From positions 1,433,411 through 1,497,410 of the forward strand of contig CABFPE010000076.1 in the NCBI GenBank assembly GCA_900660155.1: 64,000 nucleotides of DNA, written 5' to 3'. Of the stretch, positions 12,054 through 23,931 are shown piece by piece (within the stretch, counting starts at the first letter, position 1; the number at the start of each line of letters is the position of its first letter). The notes under the pieces were generated by a model that saw nothing but the letters and a program-made list of their open reading frames with translations, ran no database searches and had not been told where the DNA came from. Origin of the DNA: Hofstenia miamia. Lineage: Eukaryota; Xenacoelomorpha; Acoela; Hofsteniidae. A program made the translations under genes and the position numbers.

Positions 12054-12456
12054 AAAACTGTTTCATGCCCCGCTGCAGGTTCTCGGATACAAGTGTCACT
12101 CTCAGATGGTCGAACGTTGTGTTAAAGACACCACGTCTGTTTAAATGCAAAGCTCCCGTTGCAAGGCACCCAAACTCGATTCAAAACAAAATTTATGCAA
12201 TCTTTTTGAATAAAAATTGTAGACAGATCTAAATAAAGCATTGTTGAGGTCTTTAACTACTCAAAAACAATACAAATATGTAAAATTCAGCAGCTTAATC
12301 CATGCATTATTATTTTGATTAGGCGCGATAGCAAGCATACATTTAAATTAGTTTTTTTTGATGTTTTTGCTCATTTTGAATCATAATACATCTAAAAATA
12401 ACACTGCCATAAAATTTCAGGTAATTTTGTTTTTTTCGATCCACCCTATTGCACAG

Positions 12457-13031
12457 AGACCCCAGTGTCTTCGACACTCTCCAAGCATAGGGAGTTGAAA
12501 TCCAGCTGAAAGGCCTCTTCTGTGTCGGTTTTGTTGTCGTGATCCCTCTTTTCGGCTGCAATAATGAGAATCAGACCCTCAGCGACTGAGATTTTTAAGT
12601 CTTTCAAACTAATGTTGCTGTCCATAAATTTGTTGTAGACAATGTGGGAATTGACACAAAAATCGAAGAAAATTTGGAGGTAAAATCTGTCCAAATCATT
12701 CCTGCTCTTGCGTTGATCAACAAGATAAATGGCACACACCCTGACATTGTACATTCTGATTATTGCTTGGCAGTTGATAGTAACTTTGGTGCTCGAACCT
12801 CTTTGTCTTCTATAGACCATCTAGATTTCGTTTGCTCCTTCAATGTCACTGTCAAGCACAGCAACAGATCTAAAATTAAGAAAAGTTTTCTGTCAGAAGC
12901 TCCTTTTTCTTATCTAATATATTGTTGTTGTTTTCTAGTAATGTTTTATGATTTTTAATTTATAAAAAAGGATTTAAAATATCGAAGAGGTAATTTCGCA
13001 CAAGCTCTTTTGCACTGTTACTAAACACATN
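12457..13031. other. Duplicated flank ending in a single N
   Basis: Bases 12457-13030 repeat at 13964-14537 without a difference I can see; the N at 13031 is followed by a second version of the hAT-like element from its middle to its right end. The second version differs by scattered substitutions and a roughly 53-base indel, like an alternative haplotype. This copy carries the same piggyBac fragment on the minus strand as 13964-14376. Confidence 0.75.
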
Positions 13032-13963
13032 ATGGCTAACAACAGCAGCCAGACTTTGCTATTTATACTGCTGCACGGTAAATCCCCCTTATTCACTTGT
13101 CTCCTTGGTGACGTATGTTGTAAGAATCTATGCACCAGCATGGTTTCTTATCAAAACACATGAATCTGCCATATATGGTCCCAGGAATTTATTTTTTCTT
13201 GTCCGTGAAAGTCAAAAGATCAAAGACGAAGTAGTTCGTTCTATTGTTCAGCGTGTTTTGCAAAACAATGCTTATTTTGCTCACACTGAAAATATTTTGC
13301 TATCAATGTTAGCTTCTGACAGTCTATCATATCGTAAGGATGCCATAAGCACCATTATGAATATTCGGAAAACACATATTCCAGTAGAAAGCAAGCGTGA
13401 TTTCTTGGTTCCAAGATTAAACTTTGAAGCTAAACATTGGCAAAAAATGATTTTTTGGGAATCAGAATTGGTGGAAGAGCCTCCATTCGTTATGAATGTC
13501 AGAAATTTTTCTTAAAAAACTGTTTCATGCCCCGCTGCAGGTTCTTGTATACAGGTGTCACTTTCAGATGGTCGAACGTTGTGTTAGAGACACCACAGCT
13601 GTTCAAATGCAAACAAAGTTGCATGAAAATCGCTCTTCCATTGTAAAAATTTAGCAAAGCTCCCGTCGTAAGGTACCCAAACTCGATTCAAAACAAAATT
13701 TATGCAATCTTTTTGAATAAAAATTGTAGACAGATCTAAATAAAGCATTGTTGAGGTCTTTAACTACTCAAAAACAATACAAATATGTAAAATTCAGCAG
13801 CTTAATCCATGCATTATTATTTTGATTAGGCGCGATAGCAAGCATACATTTAAATTAGTTTTTTTTGATGTTTTTGCTCATTTTGAATCATAATACATCT
13901 AAAAATAACACTGCCATAAAATTTCAGGTAATTTTGTTTTTTTCGATCCACCCTATTGCACAG

Positions 13964-15215
13964 AGACCCCAGTGTCTTCGACACTCTCCAAGCATAGGGA
14001 GTTGAAATCCAGCTGAAAGGCCTCTTCTGTGTCGGTTTTGTTGTCGTGATCCCTCTTTTCGGCTGCAATAATGAGAATCAGACCCTCAGCGACTGAGATT
14101 TTTAAGTCTTTCAAACTAATGTTGCTGTCCATAAATTTGTTGTAGACAATGTGGGAATTGACACAAAAATCGAAGAAAATTTGGAGGTAAAATCTGTCCA
14201 AATCATTCCTGCTCTTGCGTTGATCAACAAGATAAATGGCACACACCCTGACATTGTACATTCTGATTATTGCTTGGCAGTTGATAGTAACTTTGGTGCT
14301 CGAACCTCTTTGTCTTCTATAGACCATCTAGATTTCGTTTGCTCCTTCAATGTCACTGTCAAGCACAGCAACAGATCTAAAATTAAGAAAAGTTTTCTGT
14401 CAGAAGCTCCTTTTTCTTATCTAATATATTGTTGTTGTTTTCTAGTAATGTTTTATGATTTTTAATTTATAAAAAAGGATTTAAAATATCGAAGAGGTAA
14501 TTTCGCACAAGCTCTTTTGCACTGTTACTAAACACATCAACATAACACATTGATAGGGCCTACCTGTTGTCCATTCACTTGCAACACATTATCTGGGTAT
14601 AGTACTTCATATCAACACCGCCTCATTTCATTGTTTGTCCTCCTGCAACTTTACATATTTATGTAGTACTGGTGTTCACACTTACATAGGAAGTAAAAAT
14701 AGTCAAATAAAATGTACAGTTACTTTGTTTGTTATGCTACTGACCTACTGACAACAATGATACAACTGCTGATATCAAATTAAGGTTTGCTATGTTATAT
14801 TGCAAGTAGGCCCACAGTAACCTAATTTATAAGTAGCCCTAAATACAAAATGTATAATTATACTTGGAAATGATTAAGAATAATGTAAATAGACCTTTTC
14901 TAAATATTAGTAAGAATTCGAGCTTACTTTCAGATTCTTAGACATATGCTTTCTGTTCACTCTGACAGTACTCACGCCATATTTTCCATTTTCAAGAAGA
15001 ACTTTCAGTAATGTTCGAGTTGTAAAGAAATTTTCAAAAAAACACTTGACAATAAGTTCCGTTGAGGTTTTCACACAATTATAAGAACACTTTCGCCCAA
15101 GTTGAATTCCTTAGTTGCTTGCGACCAAGATAAATATCGAATTCGTAGACATATCCAATTGCGATACAACATCAGAACCACATCTTAGACCTCCATTTTC
15201 TAGATTTTGATTTAA
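13964..15215 (-). pseudogene. piggyBac transposase relic with an intron
   Basis: On the minus strand the upstream part (about 15200-14938) contains the pieces GYVYEFDIYLG and, after frame changes, TVRVNRKHMSKNLK: the DDE domain pattern of piggyBac (G-Y-x-Y-x-[FL]-x-I-Y and R-x-N-R-K). It ends at a donor-like GTAAGC (14932-14937). An acceptor-like TTTTAG (14377-14378) is followed by the C-terminal part with IIRMYNV and LVDQRKSRNDLDRFYLQIFF, matching the piggyBac pattern Y-N-x-x-M-x-x-V-D-x-x-D. Stops and frameshifts are present. The hAT-like element cut it near its C-terminus. The intron could mean a once-domesticated gene or simply an intron-bearing transposon. Confidence 0.65.
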
Positions 15216-15849
15216 TATATTGTTTCATGGAAGATTTCCAATTGACGCGATCATGAGTTTATCTATACTCTGAAAATTCGAAATCTCATGAGAAGCTTGA
15301 AATGCTCTATTTAAATGACCAATGAAGAAATGTACTTTTGAAACAAAGTTAGTTGAATGCAAATCCTTCACTAACAGCAGATAACATTATTTTAATGTTT
15401 TTGCCGATTTTTTACTACCATTATCTGTCAGTCAATCAGTTGATTAATAGTAGATGCATTGCAAGTGTGATTCTGAGTGATCTCCCTTCAAATGATAGTC
15501 CGCAGTTTAAATATCTACCTTTTAAATATTTACCCTTACCACAATATGGTTACCAATGACCCGAAACCGAAATTTAAAAATATAGGGCAGATAGAATATT
15601 CAAACGAATTACATTTATAAAGCATAGTATGGTTTTGCGAAATATTAACCAAAATTCAGACTTCTCCGTAACAATATCGTTTCCAAGAATTTATCAAATA
15701 TGTGAAAATTTAATTTATTAAAATTATCTCATTTTGGCCCGTTGTCTATTTCATAATAAAAATGATCAATTTTTCCATAACTGCGTTTATGAATTTTTCT
15801 TTTGTTCTTCAACATATCCTTGGTAGTTACTTCACAAACTTGATAATCC
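15216..15849. other. Non-coding AT-rich DNA
   Basis: No gene or repeat recognised. It may include the decayed 3' end of the Tc1 relic that follows. Confidence 0.35.
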
Positions 15850-16665
15850 ATTTGAAAAATTGCATTTTAAATGTATGAGTCATCAGTCTTGCCAAATTTT
15901 TTCCTTCGAATCCAGATCCGGGCTTTGTGCAGGCAATTGGATAACCTCACTCCTGTTTGATTTGAGCCCATTTGTGACTAGGCACGATTATTGCTTCGGG
16001 TCATTATCATGTTGGAACATCCGCTTGCTACCCAGCTTCAGATTTTTCGCTGATTGTTTGATGTCTTGAACCAGTACTCTCATGTAATCTTCTTTTCGCA
16101 TGATCCTATTGACTTTTACGAGATTTCCAGTCCCGCTTCCTGCAAAGCACCCCCGAGCATGAGGACCCCCCCACACCATGCTTCACAGTGGGTACTGTAT
16201 TCTTTGGTTTTAATGCCTCACTCTGCTTTTGACAGACATACCTAACATCATTGTGACCAAATAATTGGCAGACTGCATTCTGGCCTTCAAGTGTCTATTC
16301 TAGTGCAAGGGTATTTTCCTGGCTTGATACCCTCTCAGGGCATGGCGATGCAATAACCTTTTCACTGTACTCTTTGACACTAGTGTTCTCTCCATTTCCA
16401 AATCGTGGCAAGAGTCGTTTGTGAGTTTGGGATTTCTTTTCACTTTTCTGACCAAATCCCTCTCAGCATTTCTCGAAAATTTCCTTTTTCTTCCTGATCT
16501 GGGCTTTGTTTCTTCTGATCCAGTCACCTTGTTTTTCAGAACGATAGTCTGTAATGAAGACCTGGGCAGTTTCAGTCGTCTAGCGATGTTTCCATATGAC
16601 TCCCCAGAATCTCTCAAGACAACTATGCGGGTTTTCAGGTCTGTGCTGAGTTATTTTCCTTTCCC
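15850..16665 (-). pseudogene. Tc1-type transposase relic
   Basis: The minus strand encodes an N-terminal paired-like DNA-binding domain (MRDSGESYGNIARRLKLPRS at 16617, then GRKRKFSRNAERDLVRKVKR), a linker, and catalytic-domain pieces: MVWGGPHARG near 16179, FQHDNDPKQ near 16000 (second catalytic Asp), and QSPDLDSKEKIWQD near 15890, where Tc1 enzymes have S-P-D-L-N-P-I-E. The N, P and I before the expected third acidic residue are altered and several stops lie between pieces. No terminal repeats were found, so element limits are open. Confidence 0.75.
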
Positions 16666-16972
16666 CATGGTGATCAAAGAGAAGGAAATAAGTTAACTTT
16701 TTGTGATTGCTTATATAAGTTGCTGTTGGGCAGCTTACGAGTAGCTTAAAAGTAGGTTACAAGTACTTATCTATTATTAGAAAATGTTGTCAAGGACATC
16801 TACTGTCCTAATTCAGCACAGTAACTAAACTTTTGATCCTGCTTTTTCAGACTTGCATTGTGAAAATATTACATAATTCTAAGAACTGTTGGCTAACATT
16901 GCGTATTGGTGGGAAATAGAATTTGTTGGATTTTTATTTCAACTTTAAAATTTTATTATTTTTACATTTAAC

Positions 16973-17344
16973 ATGAAACAAAGAAAATCAAAGAAAAAGA
17001 TAAAAGAAAAGTCAACATCTGACATAATTAGAATTGATTCAGATGAAAATTATATTTATCATCATGCAGTTGCATCAACTACATTATCACAACAGTTAAG
17101 ATATATTCATATAACATCTCCAAAAGCATTAAGTGACACTGTTAAAGAAAGAAATTTTTGTATTATTTGCTTGATTGAAGTACCAATTTGTTTAAAGGGC
17201 TTAGTTAAGAAACATATAATACAAGGAATTGTTTGTGATGGCACAGGCTTACTTCCAAGAAATTCTGGGGTTCCAATCAATAGGCTGCCAACACTAGAAG
17301 AAATTCGTCATTCAACTATTCCCGTTGCATGTCACAATTTGTGA
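16973..17344 (+). CDS. Unknown 123-codon frame
   Basis: An open frame with a lysine-rich start (MKQRKSKKKIKEKS) and a mixed body with CIICLIEVPICLKG. I do not recognise it. It lies just upstream, on the same strand, of the retroelement C-terminal region below and may be a decayed part of that element. It has no intron signs, promoter or neighbours that suggest a function. Confidence 0.2.
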   Translation: MKQRKSKKKIKEKSTSDIIRIDSDENYIYHHAVASTTLSQQLRYIHITSPKALSDTVKERNFCIICLIEVPICLKGLVKKHIIQGIVCDGTGLLPRNSGVPINRLPTLEEIRHSTIPVACHNL

Positions 17345-17769
17345 GCACAAGTGTTTTCAGATTCAATACTTTCTGTAACAAGAAATCCAAAGGCACTCAA
17401 TAATTGAATTAAGTTCTTTATTTTGAGTATTTTTGTTATGAGGGCTCCACCAAGATCAGGATACAAACACAAAGAATATGACGAAAACAACATTCAAAAA
17501 CGACTGCAGAGATGGAAAAACAGGGAAGCAGGTCAATTAGGGTATGAGGCAGTCGTGACATTAAAAAATCCAAGAAAAACAACGAATTGAAACCAACTCC
17601 AGGTCAAAATTTTGCATGTGCTAGAGTCTTTGGCCATGAAGGCAACTTCAAGAAAGAAATTCAATCCTAATAGTATTGACAAAGTTCTATCAAAATTTGA
17701 AAACTTGAAAACCTGGTACATGCTTGTCTTGAGAACATCTGCAAATCTGAAATTTCTCAATTTCAAAAA

Positions 17770-19110
17770 CTTCAGGCTGAATTGCCTATTCACCTTGGTG
17801 GTCTTGGTACTCGAAATGCCTCTTCATATGCTTCAGTTGCCTATCTTGAGTCTCATATAGATTTTAGGACTCAAGCATGCTTAATTGCAAAGAGATATTA
17901 AGTGATTTTGCTGCGCAATGTGCAGCTTGTCCATTCAAATATACTTTCATCAAGCGATATTCCATATGATTTATCATTTAAATCACAAAAGCGAATCACA
18001 GAAAAGTATGATAAGCAGTTATGGCACAGAATACAATCTGTCGCAAAAACGAATCGGGACAAAGCCATGCTGCTTAGTTGCTCTTTACCACATAGTAGTG
18101 ATTGGCTTTCATTCAAAACATTCAAAAAAACATTCAAAAACTTTAATTTCCATGCTCGAAGTACACGAGATGGTAAAACAAAATAAATAAATAAAAAGAA
18201 AACTAAACATGAAACTTGTTCACAAATGTCTGTGAAAAATGTTTTTTTGATATGTGATTTAACATAAAATACTTTAAAATTTGGATAGGACGCGTGGAAT
18301 AAAACTCTTTTTTTTAAATGCTTCTGTTCTTGTTAACATTGGAATGTATTATTTTCCGCTTCTATTATGACGCATGTTTCAATTTTTCATAAGTACCTGG
18401 TGTAATGGATGGCGATTATTTCTATAGATCTTATTTTTTCAGCCATTCCTATAAATGCACTTGCCTTAAAATTTGCACCTGCGGAATTCCAGGTTGCATT
18501 AGCATATCCACTTGGTATTTCAATGACCAGTTAAGAAATGCAATGTCCAAAGTGTAATGGTATGCTGGATATATATGGAGATCATGCGTTAGGATGTTCT
18601 GTAGATGTGGAGAGAATCGTGCGGCATAATCGTATTCGTGATATAATATATAATTGTGCTGTGAAAGCTGCATTGTCACCGGTTTTAGAATATGGTAACA
18701 TTGCATCTTCTAATAGGACTAGACCCGGTGATGTATTTTTACCAACTTGGTCCAATGGTAGTCTAGCGGCTCTAGACATAACTGTTCTTAGTTCCCTGCA
18801 AACATCACCAGTAATGCATGCTGGAACTACTGCTGGTTATGCATTAGAACTAGCTGAAAACAGAAAATTTGTTAAGCACTGCCAAACTTGTCAAGAAGCA
18901 GGTATCACACTTGTTCCTATTGCTGTTGAAGCATTAGGAGGTTGGTCCTTGTTATCTTCAAAAACTATTTCCAAAATTTCCTATATGTGTGCTGCAAGAG
19001 TTGCTGATGGAGAACAACACAGTATTACTCAACAAATATTTCAGCAGTTAGGAGTAATGCTTCAAATAAGGAATGCAACTCTAATTCTATCGCGCTATAA
19101 AAATGAGTAA
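17770..19110 (+). pseudogene. Retroelement polyprotein C-terminal region
   Basis: Pieces in order: LPIHLGGLGTRNASSYASVAYL near 17785; IPYDLSFKSQKRITEKYDKQ near 17960; ALKFAPAEFQVALAYPLG near 18460; then an open 190-codon frame from 18538 starting CPKCNGMLDIYGDHALGC, followed by RHNRIRD, TRPGDVFLP and LAALDITVLSSL. This matches the conserved tail (G-G-L-G, A-x-A-Y-L-x-S, C-P-x-C ... D-x-x-G-D-H-A-x-x-C, R-P-x-D-V, D-I-T-V) that follows the reverse transcriptase in proteins common in cnidarian, mollusc and fish genomes. The exact clade is uncertain. Stops (for example near 17900) and a non-coding stretch at 18190-18430 break it; the 18538-19110 part is open. Confidence 0.6.
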
Positions 19111-19345
19111 ATGATCTATTAAGTCTATGAAGATGAGTCCTTGTAATTTCAATCATCTTTGATGCGTGTACCTTCAGCAAATCATAGACCAAGAAAATCA
19201 TCGTCCACAATCGGATTCAAGTTCATTTCAGAATAGAGCTAGTTATTCTGGATATCAAAGTAATCATGCAAAGTATATTGCTTCCAGAGGAGATGCAAGG
19301 GAATTTAAATGGGGAATTTATTTCAAGAGTTCAATTACTTAATAG
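19111..19345. other. Short interval before the copia LTR
   Basis: An open stretch after TTTCAG near 19180 reads QIIDQENHRPQSDSSSFQNR. It could be a last piece of the preceding element; nothing else is seen. Confidence 0.25.
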
Positions 19346-19634
19346 TGAATATTTTACTTAAATTAATCATATTGTAAATATTAGGGAAGCCTTTTTTATT
19401 CATTTTTAAATACTATTACTAGTACTATTGATTAATAAACAACTTTATTTTAACATTGATATTGTGTTTTGGGTAGTAAGTAAATTTATCAATACCTCCC
19501 AACATAATCATGAAATAACATAAAACTATGTTTCAGCAAGTATATTTAAAACTGAATTAACAATAAATTCAAATAAACATTTTGTGGTATTACATTATAT
19601 TTACTAAATTACTGGTATTCTATTGATTATCACA
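19346..19634 (-). repeat. Copia 3' LTR
   Basis: Nearly the same sequence recurs at 23683-23930 and 24897-24931. Shared internal landmarks include ATTGATATTGTGTTTTGGGT and CCTCCCAACATAATCATGAA. It carries the uninterrupted site TTATATTTAC that shows where the mariner entered the other LTR. Confidence 0.85.
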
Positions 19635-19649
19635 TTCCCAGTTTTCTAT

Positions 19650-21155
19650 TCAAGAATGGCTTTTCCATAAAAGTTGCAGTAAAGTAGAATTGCCTTTAGA
19701 TTTGTTTAAACTGTCGGCAATCATCTTGTCACCAGGGATATGATGAAGTTTGTAAACGTTTCGTTTAATACCTTCTCTTATATAATTAAAGTAAATTGCT
19801 ACTTGTTTTTCAAGTGGAGCGGATCCAGAATGAATACCATTAACTAGAGACTGACTGTCATTGTAAATATCAGATGGAAGTAATATTTGAGAACACCCAA
19901 TTACAGATTGTAGCATATGATGAATATGATAAAGCAGGTCAATATTATCCACTATTGCGATTGTTTCGGCTGCTAATACACTTTGTGATACGCGGCCTAA
20001 CTTCCTAAAGACCATGCAAATAAATCTCTGCCAAAAATGATCGAACCTCCCAACTAGGATTGCCGAAGGACGCATCTGAATACATACACAAAGCAGGAAA
20101 CGTTGCACCACTTGCCTCATTAGAAAATTGCAAATAATTAATTTGACATTTTGCGTAGCGAATAAGTTTTGATATTTTTGCAAATGTTTCTGAATTGCTA
20201 TCATTTTGAGTTGAGGGAAAGCTAACTTCAAAGGCTAAATCAGGCCTACTTGTCGAAGATAACCATATAAGTTTTCCAATAGCGGAACGAAAATTTTCAT
20301 AAGTATCAACAAAATCATTAAGAGCATTGACATAATTAATTTGAGATAAATGATAACAATCATCAATTTTTCGTTTTGAACACCCAAAAAACTGTCCCAT
20401 TTGTACCGAATTTCAACAATTTTTCCAATTTTAAATTGTGACACAACTGTTTTGTCAATGTGTCTAACCATAGTCGATCACCAGCAATGTAAAAATCGTC
20501 TATATGTATAACAATTATACCAACTAACGATGAATTAACATTCAATGTAAACAGAGCTTTGTCTGCAGATGACACTTTACCACCAAACAATATAAGTTCT
20601 TTACTTATTTGCTCATACCACAATTTTGATGCGGCATTCAATCCATACACACCAATTTTAAGCTTCCATAGATTTTTCTCATCACACCTGGCATCACTTA
20701 GTGGTAAACAAAGACATCTCTTGTTAACGGGTCACCTTGCAAAAACGCTGTTTTAACACCGATAAGTACAGCATTCCAATGCTTTACTGCTTATTGTTAG
20801 AGCGATTCGGTAACTTAATCGGGAGCAAGTTGGAACATAAGATTCAGGCAAATGTGTCCTGATTCCCTTGGCTACAAGCCTAGCCTTGGGTGTTTTCGCC
20901 ATTAATGTCCTTCATTGTCAACACCCAACGAGTAGATACCACATTAAGCATTTTTCTCTCTAACAAATTACCTATTCTTACCTCAGAATACACGTCATTG
21001 AGTCTCCAATTTTCCAATTCAACCACCATAGCATCAGCATAGTCACTCTTCTCATTCGAAGTAACATAAGTATATTGCTCACCGTAACGTTGGGACATAT
21101 TTCGAACACGTTGTTGATATCGTTTAACTTCAGAAATAGTGGTGTTCGGTGCCAT
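19650..21155 (-). pseudogene. Copia reverse transcriptase and RNase H region
   Basis: Landmarks on the minus strand: ELENWRLNDVYSEV and STRWVLTMKD near 21050-20930 (start of copia RT), MYGLNAASKLWYEQISKELI near 20650, the active-site motif HIDDFYIAG near 20510 (copia [YV]-[VI]-D-D), SRPDLAFEVS near 20250, MYSDASFGNPSW near 20080 (RNase H Asp), LAAETIAIVDNID near 19980, and HHIPGDKMIADSLNK near 19715 (copia A-D-x-L-T/N-K). At least three frame changes interrupt the chain (near 20650, 20400 and 20231), and a piece near 20760-20880 is lost. Confidence 0.85.
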
Positions 21156-21221
21156 TGAAACTGGATCACTACTTTCTTGATTTTCAATGCTGGATACATC
21201 GTCCTCATTGCTTTCAACAGG

Positions 21222-22310
21222 TTAGTTGGTTTCTGCAGAATTTTCGCCTTCACGATTATCATTATTAGTCTGATCAATCACTTCACCGGAATTAGCTAAA
21301 TCTTTAGATTCAAATTCATTAGAATGCCACAATCTAACATTTGTTATATGACATTTTATAAACTTACTGCCAAATTTTAACAATATTTGGGCATGATGCA
21401 AACCTACTACTATAGCTGGACCTCTCCAGCACCAACGATTTTGGTGCAGCGCCAAAAATAACACTTTATCACCAAGACATAATGACCGCTCATTAATACG
21501 AGTATTATCCTGATAGGGCTTTACGAATTCGGTCCGAATTTTCCGCTTGAGTAAATTCACATCGGATTTTTGTCTAAAATTTCGGTGTTTGGAGACTACA
21601 TTACTAAAAGAATAACTTTCCATTTCCGGAATATCATCGGAAATTACAGAGATGAAACTCGAGGATTCTTTCTAAAAACAATTTGATAGGGTGAAAATCC
21701 ATTCCGGTTAGGAACACAATTTTTACAAAAACCGTTAACTTGATCATTTGTTCAATGGATGCGGAAAGTTCCTCTAATAAAGTGCGGAAAAAAGTATCTT
21801 TGATTACATTATTGTGCCGCTCGACAATAACATTAGAAAATGTTGAGTCAGGAGCTATTACAGCGTGGTGAATGCTTAGCTTTTCGCACATGCTAGTAAA
21901 ACTATTGCTAAAAAATTCACCACTATTGTCCGCTAAAATTTTGTGGGGGATCCAAACATAGTTCCCGTTCACTTAAAATTGCATATTGTACGCATTCTTG
22001 AATTTTATTGCTTATAGGTACACATATACTAAAGCGTGAAAAAAGTGGCAATTATGGGAACAATCCATGTACTCTTTTTTGCCAAACTCATTGAGATCCA
22101 GCCAGAACAAATCAATTGCAATAACTTGATTAAGCTCAGAGGATAAAGGAAGCGAAAAAATAGATTGTCGCATTGGCTGTCTAGTTCTTTTACAAATTTC
22201 ATAATTTTTACATACGGTTTTAACTAAATTAATATCAAAATTACAGTTTGAATTTTTGAGGAAACATGTGAATTTCACTGCAGTGTCCAAACTGAATATG
22301 AATTTTTCAT
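21222..22310 (-). pseudogene. Copia integrase region
   Basis: Core pieces: CKNYEICKRTRQPMRQ near 22215 (end of the zinc-binding domain), VIAIDLFWLDLNEFGKK near 22120 (first catalytic Asp), ILADNSGEFFSNSF near 21945 (second Asp), and VIVERHNNVIKDTFFRTLLE near 21830 (catalytic Glu). A C-terminal module follows with LCLGDKVLFL and WCWRGPAIVVG near 21450. Frameshifts between pieces make it non-functional. Confidence 0.85.
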
Positions 22311-22479
22311 AGTTCAGTATGATTTAATTTTGATTGCTTCACTGCCAAAATTGTCTGCATATCCTTTAAAGACAGAAGTTTCTGATCAGGGATTAACGAA
22401 ATAGCTAGGTGTTCCGTTGGGTTACAATTAAATTAATTGTGTTTCCTTCAATGGTAATTTTTGAATTTGCCATACCAAT

Positions 22480-23657
22480 TAAAGCTCTCATTTTCTTCAA
22501 TGTCATTTTAGACAATAAAAGTGATAGGCCCCTTGCAATAACTTGTACAGAGAGAAATCGGTGTTGCCCAAAAACTCTTATAATACCTGCCATCGCCAAA
22601 AGTAAATTTTGAGGCTGACTTAATCTTTTTGATGTTTTTAATATCAATTTTACAATAACGCAAGTAATTTTCTAACCATGTATTGCCTGCAACTGTTAGG
22701 GTACATGCCATATCTATAATACCAAGGACGCTAATATATTAACATCCTTGATAATACCCACATTATCAAATGTTGAATTGCGCGTTACATAATCAGTAAA
22801 GTAAGTAAAAAGAATTTGCTCATCGCTTTGAATATTTTCTGAACTAGCACCAGTAACGTAAGTTTAGGTTCTTCTTGATCTGTTTTTGTACTCTCTTGCC
22901 CAATGATCGATTGCACCACATATATGACAGGTTCTTGAAACACTTTCCCCCGCTTGCAAAATTTCGCCCTTTTTGAGTATTACTAATGTAGCTATCATTG
23001 TGATATCGACTATTTCGAGACTTTAAAGCTTGTGAATGTGTATCGCCCAAAAGTGTTAGCTGTATTGTTAAAAAGAGGTTCCACTATTACCTCAGCATAT
23101 GTTTCACTATTATTCGAACCGAATTCATTTAACCCTAGGTCAAAACTTGTATTAGATTGCAAACGAGCATTTTTTATATCAGCAAAATTTAAACTAGTCG
23201 ACGCCAAAATCACATTACGTTCACAATCTGAAATTTTGTTTTTACACAATAACTCTGCTGCTAAAATAGCATCCGGTAAGCTCATGTTATGCTCTTTTTA
23301 AGTAGCTGAACAATATTCAAAATTAATAATAAAATCTTTTATCGTTTGTGCGGTCTTCCTCAAACAATGCTTGAAATCAAAAAATACCTGTTAAGCTTCT
23401 AATTTTTCTGAAGGCTTGAATGTTACATCCAATTTTCTCAAGAGTCGATCTAAGCCTGAATCATGATTGAGTTCTGCAGTGCTAATGGTCGAAGCAACGT
23501 TCTTGACAGAGTTCTTCAATGCTAACGTAACCACAACAGCACGATTGTCTTTCGGTAATTCAGTAACAATGTTCCAAAGTGAAAGATCCCTCTTCCATTG
23601 AGCATATGTCGTACTGCTATCAGGATCAAATACAAGTGGATTCTTGTAGATGAACAT
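22480..23657 (-). pseudogene. Copia gag and protease region
   Basis: The gag part begins near 23657 (PLVFDPDSSTTYAQWKRDLS, then WNIVTELPKDNRAVVVTLAL), matching the copia capsid start with Y-x-x-W and W-x-x-V-T. LPDAILAAELLCKN follows near 23285. A CCHC knuckle is split over frames near 22935 (TCHICGAIDHWA). The protease-like part near 22711 reads TVAGNTWLENYL and TFGDGR. Frame changes occur near 23390, 23285 and 22850. Confidence 0.75.
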
Positions 23658-23931
23658 CTCTCTTCTACCAAATACATAATAGTGACTATTTTACTTAAAT
23701 TAATCATATTGTACATATTAGCAATGCCTTTTTTATCATTTTTTAATTATTATAATATTGATTAATAAACAACTTTATTTTAACATTGATATTGTGTTTT
23801 GGGTAGTTAATAAATTAATCAATACCTCCCAACATAATCATGAAATAACTGAAAACAAACGGTTTTAGCAAGTATATTTAAAAACTGAATTAACAATAAA
23901 TTCACATGAACATTTAGGGTATTACATTATA

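Larger units (their letters stand above)
9227..13955 (+). mobile_element. hAT-like DNA transposon (assembled with a duplicated right end)
   Basis: The left end starts TAGGGTGGATCGAAAAAA at 9227; the right end is its inverse at 12448 and again at 13955. Both right ends are followed by TTGCACAG, which also precedes the left end at 9219-9226, giving an 8-bp target duplication. Inverted repeats extend about 350 bp inward with small indels. An 8-bp duplication and ends starting TAG are usual for hAT elements (P elements also make 8 bp). The right end appears twice because 11578 onward is repeated from 13032 with a few substitutions and the flank is repeated too, which points to two haplotypes or unmerged contigs rather than two elements. 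Confidence 0.8.

Noticed and set aside
12446..12820. A second separate piggyBac gene
   Set aside because: The DNA is the same as 13953-14327 and ends at a single N, so it is a duplicated assembly segment.
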